This document shows positions 34,701 through 44,666 of a stretch of 64,000 bases of DNA, piece by piece. The notes beneath the pieces were generated by a model. The model searched no databases. It had not been told where the DNA came from and was given only the letters and a program-made list of their open reading frames with translations. Positions within the stretch are counted from its first letter, which is position 1. Every line of letters begins with the position of its first letter. The DNA is from Isochrysis galbana. Lineage: Eukaryota; Haptophyta; Isochrysidales; Isochrysidaceae. A program made the translations under genes and the position numbers. The stretch covers positions 2,626,234 through 2,690,233 of the forward strand of contig CM030932.1 in assembly GCA_018136815.1 (NCBI GenBank), given 5' to 3'.

Positions 34701-35531
34701 AATGCGCACGTTCACAATCGCCCTTGCGACCTGCTCTTGTCCGAACAGCGTTCGGTGCAATCTGCCAATCTGTCTGAGCTTTGCTCCGGCTCGAACTTTC
34801 GTTCACCTCACGCGATGCCCTTGTGGCATCGCTATGCTCCCTCCCGTAGGTGGTGCTTACGTCGGCCGCGTCGGGAGTCAGTCACGTTGGGGCCGATCTG
34901 CAACGAGTTCTCGATGCCGCCTCCGGCCAACCATTGCGCGCTCGTGCTCTCTTAATCGCATTCATCACCCGATTCATCGAGCTTGTCACGCTCGGCCACG
35001 AGCAGGCACGCCAGGCCGCACTGCCTGCGACTAACTGTCTACGTGTACGCTTGATGTGATGCGTCCATAAGTATCCATCTGGATGCCTCGCACATTTTAT
35101 CCTATCCAGTCTCGTCCTCCCACATCAATATTTCCCATCCGGCATCATGGCAGGTCGGGGCCGTTCAAATATACGCGCAAGATGCGTCTTTTGCGGCGTT
35201 CAAGTGGAAGATTGGCGACTTGTGCGGTACCAAAGAAGCCGCTATGCAAGGCGCAATTCTCATGTGTCTCACCTCCTCCATCACTCCAACGCTGATGCCC
35301 AGCTCGGGCTCAACCTTCGAACAGCACGATTGGGCGCACATCTACCCATCAAAGAACCCGGTCGAAGCAGAAGAGCTGGCCCAAATGAATCGAGACTTCC
35401 AACTCAAACTCGGCTCTCTTGCAGATGAGCTGGATGCGTACAACGACGCGGCGCCGCATCGACCGTTCCCCGACAATACGGGGATCTGGACGGCAAATCC
35501 GCGGTACATGGAGACATCTGTCTCCATATGA
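31742..35531 (+). CDS. Lipoxygenase
   Basis: Twelve exons can be joined: 31742-31999, 32310-32357, 32515-32730, 32868-32948, 33102-33323, 33379-33468, 33508-33662, 33871-34015, 34105-34441, 34556-34749, 34850-35044 and 35154-35531, about 772 residues, mostly phase 0. Lipoxygenases add O2 to polyunsaturated fatty acids to start oxylipin synthesis. Evidence: RIYRPADGYRWEYAKF, then HLFVLHMQTSE (iron-ligand pattern H-x4-H-x4-E), RLSPTHPIRRFLLPFTYGAI with INAWAR, the DTPFYRTARKYHSIVLEWV helix, and the C-terminus ETSVSI with the terminal Ile that binds iron. The later His is in TLGHEQARQA, where the usual Asn four residues on is Arg. The N-terminal exons are not recognisable and could include a targeting peptide; exons 2, 6-7 and 10 are the least certain. 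One intron would be only 39 bp. Confidence 0.8.
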
Positions 35532-35695
35532 GCTTGTGCGATCAATTCTTTGAGGACTATCAAAAGCGCATCGTAGGATGTATTGCGGATGGAGAATTAG
35601 TTGAATGTGCCGAGCAACGAGTACCGCGGAGAAGTGCCGCTTACTTGCTCACTCGTAGCGGATAGAACTCGAGGTGAGACACTGTAGGGGTTTAT

Positions 35696-35806
35696 GACTA
35701 GCACGACAGAACTAAGATTATATTTGGTTTGCCCATGGGGGGGCACGAGCCCCCCCCCCCCCTCTCCACCCCTCCCTTGCCGTGGGGGAGGAACCACGGC
35801 CAGCCA
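35696..35806 (+). repeat. SINE-B, truncated copy
   Basis: The first ~110 bp match SINE-B copy 1: AACTAAG-TTATA-TTGGTT, CATGGGGGGGCACGAGCCCC, and the CCTCCCTTGCCGTGGGGGAG block. The element stops after GGAACCAC. It lies 165 bp beyond the lipoxygenase stop. Confidence 0.75.
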
Positions 35807-35943
35807 GTTTGCCGACGGCACGCAGCTGTTGGCAGCCGGCTACAACAGCCTAGCACGCGCACTCGAGTACGTGGGTGAACAGAGACGTGCGGCCGCCTCG
35901 TGCGGCAAACCAAACGCCAAACGACCAAAAATTTGAAGGTTTC

Positions 35944-36200
35944 CGAAACAACTATCGTTGTAACGATAGGGTCATGGAGCGCGCCACGCTCCCCTCCTCT
36001 CTCTCCGCCCACCCCGCCGCGCCGGCCGACCAGATCATGGCGGACGCCGCGCAGCCGAGCCACCCTCCCGCCAGCGCCACGCCCATCCAGGTGCTCGAGA
36101 GCTCGAGAGCCACCGCGCGCGATGCACCCCGAGCCCCACACCGGCAAGATCTACCTCATCACCACACATGGCCACCAACCAGCCCAGATACACTGCCCCA
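35944..36200 (+). repeat. 5' fragment of the ORF1-only retroposon
   Basis: AACTATCGTTGTAACGATAG plus GGTCATGGAGCGCGC matches the 5' end of the 27.8-30.8 kb element in opposite orientation. The following sequence keeps an ATGGCGGACGCC start similar to its second Met. It is a 5' end without the matching 3' end, so it has been deleted or rearranged. Confidence 0.65.
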
Positions 36201-36589
36201 AGCCGAGACCATCAACAGCCACAGGATCATTCCTTCCATAGGGAAAGCCTCCGGGCTGGGCCCCTACACAACCGCAACCGAGACCAAAAGCGTTCATTTA
36301 CCCCCATCCCTGCTAGCACCTTCCGTTGTCACCTGGAGGTAACTTGATTCAACTTGACTCATCACACGTATGTCGAACGACACGCACGTGGTCTTACTCC
36401 ATTCACTCGATGTGGGGACAAGGTCGATATCTGATAGAAATCAATCACGATCTCCCCTTCTCGCTCGTGTCATTACGTACGAAAAGCAACAGGTTGTTGC
36501 GAGTGGGTTCTATATTGAGGATGCTCTCGGTGCAACATGCATTGAGAGAATCCATGAAGAACATGAAGAATTAAATTAAAATATTAATG

Positions 36590-36850
36590 TTATATCCTAG
36601 CAAACCCCACTAGCTAATTGGACACAACTTTTCAGTCCCGGAATCCCGCCATGCCTGACGAGCCAGGTGTCCGAGTGGTAAGGGGGGAGGGGGCACTGCC
36701 CCCTCCCCTCGATATTTGTCCTCCCCCCAGTGCAAGCACCGACCCTGCGCACCCCAGCACACCCTCTCCTCGAGGCCACGCTGGGGGAAAACCCCTTTCG
36801 GGTAAAACAACGCAGGGGGGGGGGGGGGGGGCACTCGTGAGTTTAGTGGC
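36590..36850 (-). repeat. Dispersed repeat R2, minus copy
   Basis: It is the inverted counterpart of 26,283-26,600: GATATAAC end at left, then CAGTCCCGGAATCCCGCC, CAGGTGTCCGAGTGGTAAGG, the GGGCACTGCCCCCTCCCCTC block, and a poly-G run at right. Confidence 0.75.
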
Positions 36851-36985
36851 CCAGAGCGCTAATCTCCCTCGCCCGAGCGAGTGGCCGCGGCGAGCCGCGG
36901 CCCTTCTCTCATCCTGGCTCTGCAAATAGTGGCCTAGCGCTATTTAGCTAGATGCTAGATATAGATAGTGCTTTTTGGAAGTAGA

Positions 36986-37011
36986 TAGCCTAATATCTAG
37001 ATATTAGGCTA
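36986..37011. repeat. Perfect 26-bp palindrome
   Basis: The 13-base arm TAGCCTAATATCT is followed directly by its exact complement. It sits in AT-rich sequence with further TAGATA motifs around it. It may be a simple-sequence by-product or a site for a dimeric protein. Confidence 0.8.
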
Positions 37012-37429
37012 ACATCTTCACAGTCTTACTCAATGGAGGGGCCTTGTGCAACAAGTCTCCGGCGCGTTCTCATATCTCGAGGATCATTTAGAGGACCGAT
37101 GTGCCGCTCCATTTTGTTGCAAGGAGCAGTACCGCTTCACACTTCACCGGGCTCCTACGCGCATTCAACCCGGCGTTTGCGTTTGCATACGGGCGGGTCG
37201 ATGAGCTTTGGTGCGGCGTCTCAGCGCCTTGGCATGCTTTGCTAATATCCACGATGTGAGTAATGGGTTGCAGCGAGAGCTCTCTTCCTACCTACTTTCC
37301 TGCCAAGGTACAAGGTACACACATACATCGACCATTCCGACGTGGAAAGTTTTTCAAGAGACGTCCTAGCATGGTGGGCATCCAACCACTCGAAATTCCC
37401 CACGGGGGCATTGGCTGCTCGAATAACAT

Positions 37430-37802
37430 TTTGCCTGTCCAACGTTTCCGCGACGCTGTCGCCCCCATTTGGGGTTGTTGTGCGGTTCGTCCTTTGTGTT
37501 GGCCCTCCCTGTTGTTGGTGGTCATGGTGTTGGGCCTCTTGGGCCGGTGTTGCGTGCGTCCCTCGCGCGCACGCGGCGCGATTGTCTGCCCGTCCCTGGG
37601 CGTCGCTGGAGGGCCTCCCTCCCGTGCCGCCTCCCCTTTGTCTCCTGTCCTCCTTGCCACCCCCGACACCGAAGACAAAGGAACGAGGGGGGGAAGGGGA
37701 GGAAACGGAGGGGGGGGATGAAAAGGGCGATGTCCGCTATGTGGAGGTAGAGACCGAGTAGCGATAGGTGTATAGCCCTGAATCTTCAGATCTTTTTTTT
37801 TT
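37430..37802. repeat. Retroposon copy with inverted 5' segment
   Basis: Bases 37,441-37,655 match 30,138-30,360 in the same orientation (the ORF1 region of a minus-strand element). From 37,660 the sequence instead matches the complement of 27,850-27,990 and ends in GAATCTTCAGATC plus a T run at 37,802. The two halves therefore face opposite ways. Confidence 0.7.
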
Positions 37803-38354
37803 TCAAGGAGGACAGGAGGCGGAGGGGAGGCTGGGGCTTGGCGACACGCGAGGAGGGGCGGCGACAGGCGAGAGGGAGGTGACAGGCGGGAAGCGGGAAG
37901 GGAGGTGACAGGCGAGGAGGGGGGGGGGGGGCGAACTCCAAGGAAACTGCCCAACCGCAGAAACTGCCCAACAGCGGAAACTGCCCAACCGCAGAAACTG
38001 CTGCCCACCCGGGCACAACCACGTTGGCCTGGTGCCATCCATCGTTCTTTTTTTCGCATGGAAGAATGAAAAACAACTTCTTGATAGTCTATGGCCGCGC
38101 CCGCGGCGTGCGCTAGCTAAATGCACACCACCGCACATCCCTCACACCCCCCCCCCCCCCCCTCACCGTATACCGTATAGGAGGGAAACACCCAGTCCAC
38201 TACATAGGTGTGTTGAGGGATTGATTCGCCTCACTCATGTACGGTCGAACTCCGGGGCAATAGTAACAGCCACGGGAGGAGTGGTAGTAGCAGGCAGTAG
38301 TATGACCGAGATCAGCACCGAGCTGAGATCTTGCATATGCATGGCCTAGAAAGC

Positions 38355-40796
38355 TCAATAAAAAGGGACCAGGAGGGCATCTTCTCGGATTCTACGCTCT
38401 TCTTCCTGCATCCGTCGGCGCTTGCGCTCTTCTGCAACCCGCTCCTGACGCCTACGTTCCTCATCACTCAATTCCTGTCGCCTTTCTGCCACCCGTCGAT
38501 ATAGTTCAGCATCTTCCTCCCGCCTACGGCATTCTGCCTCTTCCCGTATCCGGGCTTTCTCTTCTGCCGCCTGCCTGCGAGCCTCAAGGATTCTATGGTC
38601 AAGTTCCTTGACCTCCGCTCCACCACTACGCTTGCGCTCCTCAATACGAGCAAACATAGCAGCGTCCTCCTCCTTTCGTCTCTTCTTCTCTTCTTCGCGT
38701 GCTTTCGCCTTCTGCTCCGCGAGCTTTCGCCGCGCCTCTATCACCTCTTCATCGAGCTCCTTCTCGTCTGTGCCCCCTTGGGCCGCCCGCTCAAGAATCC
38801 TCTTGCGCATGGCCTCGTCTTCTCGCCTTCGGCGGGCAAGCTCACGGCGTCTCTCTGCCTCGCGCTCGGCAGCCTTTCGCTCACGCGCTGCCTCCATCTG
38901 TGCGTCGAGGGCCTTGACATCTATACCCCCCATGTTACTCCGAGCAGCGATCCTCGCATACATTGCTGCGTCCTGAGCTCGCCTCCGGCGCTCCTCTTCA
39001 TGTCGTTTCCTTGCCTTCTCCATCGCTACGTGTCGACGGGCAGCTTCGACCTGGCTATCCAACTTCTTGACGTTAGCCCCCTTCTTTCCTCGTTCGCGGA
39101 TACGGGCGGCCATGGCGGCGTCCTCTTCTATTCGTCTCTTTCTTTCAGCCTCGCGAGCTTTCGCACGTTCTTCTGCGCGCTTCCGTCGTGTCTCGAGCAT
39201 GTCCTCGTTAAAGTCTTTTACCTCCCTTCTGCGTAGCGACATCAACCGAATTCTCTCCCACATCTCTGCGTCTTCTCGCTTGCGACGGGCGGCCTCCTCA
39301 CGTCGGCGAAGTTTTTTCTCCTCCGCTGCACACTGTCGAGCTGCTTCCAATTTTGGGTCCAACAGCTTGACCTCCGCCCCTCGCTTATACCGCTCGGCGA
39401 TTCTGGCAAACATTGCCGCGTCTGCCTCAGCCCTCCGCTTCTCTTCTTCTTGCCTCTTCCTCACTTTCTCTCGTGTAGCAGACTGACGTGCCGCCTCGAT
39501 CTCGGGATCCAGAGCCTTAAACTCATCTCCTCTGCGCTTCTTTCTGTCCGCGATACGAGCGAACATGGCCTCATCTTCTTTCCGGCGACGCTCCTCTTCT
39601 TCTAAGCGCTCCTTGGTTCGATCCTCCGCTACGCGTCGCCGGGCCTCCAAGATGGCTTCGCTCAAGCCCTTAGCGTCGCTACTGTGCTTGCTCCGCGCCG
39701 CAATCCGTTCCAACATCGCTTCGTCCTCGGCGCGACGCCGGGCTAGCTCCTCGCGCCGCCTCGCCTCACGCTCTGCGACTGCTCGCTCGCGTGCTGCCTC
39801 GATCTCAGGATCGAGAAAATTGATTTCCATCCCTCGCTTAGCTCTTTTTGCAATCCGTGCAAACATCGCAGCATCCTCTGCAGCTCGCCGTCGTTCCTCT
39901 TCTTCCATCCGCAGTGCCTTCTGCGCCGCCGTCCGCTGGCGTGCCAAGACTTTCTCTGGATCAAGCTCCTTGATGTCAGCGCCTTTCTTTCCCCGCTCTC
40001 GGATGCGCGCGAACATGGCAGCATCCTCTTCCCGCCGTTTATGTTCCTCGACTTCTCGCGCTTTTGCCTTTTGCTCAGCCCGCTTCCGCTGCATCTCACG
40101 AATGTTGGCATCCAAAGTGGTGGAGGTGCGCCAGGGGCTGTGCGCCTCGGAGGTGAGCATCTCCCGTGGTGTGGGTGGTCGGGGCTGACCGTTGTGCTCG
40201 TCGCGATACTGCCGCTCCTCCTCATCCCTGTGCAACAATTGCTGGATTGCAGCCTCCACCCGCTGCTTAAAATGAGGATTTTGCGAGGGCCACTGCCCTG
40301 ACTTCAGGCGTGAGAAGACGGGGATGGATACATATTTGCAGTCCAGCTCAAGATTGTGCAGCCCCACCCAGACCTCAAACGACCCTGGGCGAGGGACGAA
40401 GCCGGTACGCAGACCTCGGCCCTCCCGGACTGCTGAAACATCAAGAAGGCTGGATGTGCTTAGAGAGCTGGGCATGCTCGAGACCATGCTCTGCCGGCAC
40501 ATCAAATGGGCGTGATCGGCGGACGGCGTTCTATCATTCACGTCAACCTGGACCTCCGCTGGCCCAGCGATGAGTGTGGCATACAGACGAAGGTGCGCGA
40601 GCTCCATGACGCTGTCGGCATCCTTGGTCTTGATGCGTACCGCGCGCGAGTGCTTAGGTTTGACGCAGTGCTCGACAGCGAGAAGAAGCTTGTGCTGCGC
40701 GCCAAGCCCGAGCTCGACCACCGGCTCCTCCTCTCCCTCCCCCACCCACGCACTCTTTGCGCCAAGGGGCGTCAGTCTGACGGACTCGAGCGCCAT
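38355..40796 (-). CDS. Repeat coiled-coil protein, 11 x ~47 residues
   Basis: A single-exon gene of 813 residues. Residues ~1-230 look globular, with no family I recognise; segments such as GSFEVWVGLHNLELDCKYVS and VFSRLKSGQWPSQNPHF stand out. From ~240 to the end the chain is almost entirely charged helix made of 11 repeats of about 45-48 residues. Each reads roughly EDAAMFARI, then a basic RxKRG linker, then (V)K-x-LDP-x-(I/V)EAAR, then an Arg/Glu-rich helix (REEEERRR). The regular insertion of a Gly-containing turn and an LDP motif between helices sets it apart from plain trichohyalin-like runs, and suggests a long rod with hinges, perhaps structural or cytoskeletal. It begins with ATG 40 bases downstream of a TTAAGC stretch, and the 3' neighbour is a C-run. 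No introns are needed. Function is unknown. Confidence 0.75.
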   Translation of the reverse strand: MALESVRLTPLGAKSAWVGEGEEEPVVELGLGAQHKLLLAVEHCVKPKHSRAVRIKTKDADSVMELAHLRLYATLIAGPAEVQVDVNDRTPSADHAHLMCRQSMVSSMPSSLSTSSLLDVSAVREGRGLRTGFVPRPGSFEVWVGLHNLELDCKYVSIPVFSRLKSGQWPSQNPHFKQRVEAAIQQLLHRDEEERQYRDEHNGQPRPPTPREMLTSEAHSPWRTSTTLDANIREMQRKRAEQKAKAREVEEHKRREEDAAMFARIRERGKKGADIKELDPEKVLARQRTAAQKALRMEEEERRRAAEDAAMFARIAKRAKRGMEINFLDPEIEAARERAVAEREARRREELARRRAEDEAMLERIAARSKHSSDAKGLSEAILEARRRVAEDRTKERLEEEERRRKEDEAMFARIADRKKRRGDEFKALDPEIEAARQSATREKVRKRQEEEKRRAEADAAMFARIAERYKRGAEVKLLDPKLEAARQCAAEEKKLRRREEAARRKREDAEMWERIRLMSLRRREVKDFNEDMLETRRKRAEERAKAREAERKRRIEEDAAMAARIRERGKKGANVKKLDSQVEAARRHVAMEKARKRHEEERRRRAQDAAMYARIAARSNMGGIDVKALDAQMEAARERKAAEREAERRRELARRRREDEAMRKRILERAAQGGTDEKELDEEVIEARRKLAEQKAKAREEEKKRRKEEDAAMFARIEERKRSGGAEVKELDHRILEARRQAAEEKARIREEAECRRREEDAELYRRVAERRQELSDEERRRQERVAEERKRRRMQEEERRIREDALLVPFY

Positions 40797-40929
40797 CCGA
40801 GCGGCGCGGCACTGAAGCGAAAATAGCTTAAGTAACGGGCATCCGCTCCTCGAGGAAGCGTTCTATTGTACAAGTTGCTCTTTAAAAAAATAGTCGAACT
40901 CGACCAGGAAACACGTTTACTCGGGTAAA

Positions 40930-41682
40930 TTAATTAAACCTTTTAATAGTCTCACCGCACACGCGGCCGTGGACCCTCTACTTTCTACTCACGTAGGAAA
41001 ACTGTCTACACCCCCACTCCCTCGGCCCTTCTCCCCCCGCCATAAGGCGACTCCCCCCGTGCACTACTAGTGGGATAGGGGTGAAGGGCTTAGATATGGT
41101 CCGGTGGCCCGCGCCTCCCCCCGGTAATCATTCCCCCCCTTCCTCCTGTGTCTCCGAGTGGGCGGCGGCCTCAGCCCCGACTTATCCTGTAAACAGGTGC
41201 GGGACTTACCTATTTTTCGGTGAGCGGAGCTCTCGCTCCGCCCACCCCCTTCTCCGCGCTCTCTCTCCCCTCTCCTGCGGCACGCGCGATGGCGCGCCTG
41301 CGGCAGGCCTGCAGCTGCCCCTGGCGACCCCTGGAGGCTCCTGGATGCCAGCTCTGGGGGCAGAGGAGGCTGGGGCTGGGCCCTGGCCTCCCCTGCCTCT
41401 CCCTCGCTGGCGCTCCTGAGCCTCTGGGGCCCCCAATCTGCACCTGTCTGCCTGTCGACCAGGGGGGAGGGGGGGTTGGAGCAATGGGCTGGCCACGACT
41501 GGCCAGGATGGGCGAATGGGGCGAGCCTGTGGGGAAGGGAGTGGGTCAGTAGGGCAGTCTCCTCCTGGCAAGCCATCAGGCATGCCAGGAGGATGGGTGG
41601 TTCCTCCCCTATGGCAGGGGAGGAGTGGAGAGAGGGAGGGGCTCGTGCCCCCCCATGGGTCAACCAAGTATAAACTTAGTTG
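40930..41682 (-). mobile_element. SINE-B copy 2
   Basis: A 753-bp element in reverse orientation, nearly identical to the copy at 59.4 kb. It is bounded by the 16-bp duplication CGTTTACTCGGGTAAA at 40,914-40,929 and 41,683-41,698. The 3' end on its own strand reads GGTGAGACTATTAAAAGGTT. Open frames inside on both strands are conserved only because the copies are young. Confidence 0.92.
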
Positions 41683-41698
41683 CGTTTACTCGGGTAAA

Positions 41699-42707
41699 GG
41701 CGACGAGGGCGAAACACCTTGCAAAAACATGAACACACTGAAACAGCTAAAAATGACAAGATGGGTAAAGGCACCTGAATCAGGCGACGATGAAATTGAA
41801 GTTGAAGTTGAATTGCAAAATCGTTATGTGTACTGTGTACAGTCGTATCTTGTATCTTCACACTCCTCCTCCATGCGCTTGTATCTTGTATGAATTGTAG
41901 CGCCCTCATACATCCACTGCAATCTACAATACGCATGATTGTGTAGTAAGTGTGTAAGTTGCTGACCTTGTTAGAGCTCGTTGTTTGTGTATAGGTAACC
42001 AACCTCAACCTATACACAAAAACATGGGCTATATTAATTAGATAGGGTGCACAAATCATTTGATAACTCACTCACTCCCCCCCCCCCCCTCCCCCTCCCC
42101 CTTCCCCCTCACACTCATTGCCATACGCCATAATACAACTCCACAACTCCCAACTCGTCGCCTTCCCCCTCACTCTCACTCTCACTCTCACTACCAGCCG
42201 ACTAACTCTTCCCCCTCACCCTCACTCTCACTACCAGCCCCAGCCCACTCTTCCCCCCCCCCTCTCCCTCACTAGCAACCAGCACTAGCCGACTCCTCCC
42301 CTTCAATCTCACTCTCAGATTCGGAGTCGGACGACTCCCCTTGACTGTCTCCGCCCTACCCCTCACAATTGGAGTCCACCTCTCCGCCCTCGAACACCTC
42401 CTCTGGCTCCGAACTCTTGTTGGGTGCAAGCATGGCCGCAACGCCGCGACACCCACGTCGTCAGCTTCATCTTCGGCCGCGGCGGGATCGAGAAGGCCGC
42501 CGCCCTCATAGCCCGCACAAAGATCGACGACGTGCGCTTCATCCCTGAGGGTGGCTTGGTTAACACCGATGTCATTTCGAATGTCGGTCGGGTTTTCGAA
42601 AGATTCCTTCCTTATTCTTGTGCGTAAGTAACTGTCGCCCCAGTGTGGTGCCGTGTCGCCAGTCCGTCGGACTCTATCCGTTCTGTCGTCTGTCGTCTGT
42701 CGTTCGT
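41699..42707. other. Intergenic, simple sequence and weak ORFs
   Basis: No gene is supported with confidence. CT/CA-rich sequence covers 42,060-42,330. A plus-strand frame at 42,424-42,627 contains VVSFIFGRGGIEKAAALIAR and DDVRFIPEGGLVNTDVI, which look protein-like but match no family I know; it could be an exon of an unidentified gene. Confidence 0.3.
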
Positions 42708-42978
42708 CGCTCTCAGGCGACGCAGCAACAATTAACCGCTCACACCGACACAGTGAGAAACGGGCCACCTAGAGGCACAGGAGGAAGGCGAGGACAGACC
42801 ACTAGGGGCCGGTGCACCCCCGCCCTACCCAACCCCCCCACAACCTGGGCCCCTAAGTAGAGCACGAGGGGAGTTGCCGCAAGGCGGGAAGTGAGGGAAA
42901 GGAAGGGAAACGGGCGTGGCTACGATAGACAGCTACATAGCCGCGCGCGGGGTGAGAATATTAAAAGGTTTTTTTTTG
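42708..42978 (+). mobile_element. 5'-truncated LINE 3' UTR insertion
   Basis: A 271-bp insertion similar to 19,200-19,430 (AGCACGAGGGGAGTTGCCGC, GGGCGTGGCTACGA, GAATATTAAAAGGTTTTTTT). It is flanked by the 16-bp duplication GTCGTTCGTCGCTCTC at 42,692-42,707 and 42,979-42,994. This is direct evidence that the LINE inserts by target-primed reverse transcription and that its 3' end is the T-rich tail. Confidence 0.9.
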
Positions 42979-43100
42979 GTCGTTCGTCGCTCTCGTTCTC
43001 GTTCTCGTTCCCGTTCTCGTCCCTCGTTCTCAACACTCCATCAGTACCAAACCACTCTCCCAACCTCAGCCTCAGCCTATCCATCGCCAATCGCCCAGCC

Positions 43101-43334
43101 ATGTCCGCTCCGTCCTCGCGCTCGCCCTCGCCCAAGCTCGTCCTCCCGCCTTTCTCTGCTGAGGAGATGGTCAAGCCCGCCATTCCATCACTCCCGGCCA
43201 TTTCCGCCGCGTCTCCCGCCGATCGTTCCCCTTCCGTCTCATCGCACATCGAGCCAGTGGTCATGCTCGATCCGTCATGCCGAGGGTCCCCTCAGAGGGG
43301 GGCCATGGCGCGCGCAGGAATCACGCGCCCGTAG
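43101..43334 (+). CDS. Ser/Pro-rich hypothetical ORF, paralogue of 8,914
   Basis: ATG at 43,101 opens a 77-codon frame, MSAPSSRSPSPKLVLPPF..., resembling the frame at 8,914 both in the protein start and in the CTCTCGTTCTCG-rich leader. The LINE insertion at 42.7 kb interrupted this leader. No domain is recognisable. It could be a short ORF1/gag-like piece or a small gene. Confidence 0.25.
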   Translation: MSAPSSRSPSPKLVLPPFSAEEMVKPAIPSLPAISAASPADRSPSVSSHIEPVVMLDPSCRGSPQRGAMARAGITRP

Positions 43335-43639
43335 GAGAACGAAGAGAATGGCGACAAAAGAACGACAAAAAGACACAACAATCCGGCCCGAAATAAGGTA
43401 ATTCCCGCCCCCGTTTGCGAAACATGTGCAGGATGACACCTCGCGCGGCAGGCAGAGACCGCGAAAGAGCGGCGGTAGACGAAGAAGACCCAAAAAGCGT
43501 GGGCCGAGCCCCCCCGGGGGCAAGATAAGATACTGCTGCAGAAGGCGTTTACGTTTGTCTGCCACAAGAACACCTACCAACTACCAACAGGGTCGTCTAG
43601 CCCGCCCCTTGCACTTGGCCCGACATAGTGCACGCCCCC

Positions 43640-43818
43640 CCCCCCCCCCCCCGATACCAAAGACAAAGGAATGAAGGATGAAGGGGGTGGTGCAAAGGGA
43701 ATGAGTATACAGTATACTGGGGTATAGGCGATGGCGTGATTCAGTACCGTGAGTGCGTGGTCCTTTATAGCTACCGGTAGAAGCCTGAATCTTCAGATGT
43801 CAGATGTGGTTTTTTTTC
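43640..43818 (+). repeat. Retroposon 3' end (tail A)
   Basis: GATACCAAAGACAAAGGAATGAAGG and, at the end, AAGCCTGAATCTTCAGATG followed by a T run match the complement of 27,850-27,990. It is a 5'-truncated copy in plus orientation. The rest of 43,820-44,660 shows no supported gene; a GGGT/GGTG repeat lies at 43,988-44,010. Confidence 0.6.
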
Positions 43819-44666
43819 GGAGCCAAGCGCACATACCGACCCTCCTCCCCGCCCCGCCCCGGCGAAGCGCAGCAGCTATCAAAAACTTTCACAAGTCGAG
43901 GATTTTCGCACAGCAGGGGAGCGGTGTCCCATCCATAGTGGACCCTATCGCCACGAGGTGCCCGCCTACGCCTAGCGGGCGCGCGATGGGTGGGTGGGTG
44001 GGTGGGTGGGGGCGCCTGGGGGTCGGGGGCGGTCACGGCACACTCCATAGGTCAAACACTAATATCAATTTTCTCATAAGTAATGTAGTACACCGCATGC
44101 AAGCAACCACCCGCAACACCCTAGAAAGCGACAAGGGTCCGCCAGGTCGAAAACCAAACCTTCTCTTTTACACAATCGCCGCCCTTTGGTGGGGCCATCA
44201 GGCGTTGCGGAAGGCTGGCCGTAACAGTCATAATGAGAAAGATTCACGAGCTGAAATTGATGTTGCGCAAGAAAACGGTCTTGCACCGCTTGCCACCGGC
44301 ACGTGGCATATTATTCCAAAATCTAGATGGACAGGCCTCCTCTACCTATCATGCGTGTCGACGACTTCCACCTCACCCGAGAAGACATGCGGACGAGCCG
44401 CGAAATACGACTGCCGAGATTCGTTGAGAGTTGGATGGCCAAGATGATACTTTCATCTATTACCGGCTGTGCCAATGAATGATTAGTCCTACACCCGTCA
44501 ACCATCTTGACGAAAGCCACTACCCCGAAGAGAAACGTGTGGAGGAGCTATGGAATAACAACCGCCAGAATCCGCTAAAATTTTTGTTTCTAGTGATGGA
44601 TGTACGTACTCAATGTTGATCTCCCCGCCGACACCTAATTGGAGGCAAGGAACGTGGAGTCCGCCC

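Noticed and set aside
36655-36680. tRNA-Ser/Leu-like box A in the R2 repeat
   Set aside because: No box B at the expected distance, so a tRNA origin is not shown.
38595-40188. Plus-strand frames of 100-213 codons
   Set aside because: Antisense shadows of the repeat protein; they are Ser/Arg/Leu-rich because of its codon use.
41067-41893. ORFs of 100-198 codons within SINE-B, also at 59.5-60.1 kb
   Set aside because: Conserved between copies only because the element is young; frames are broken in the 26.8-kb copy and no domain is visible.
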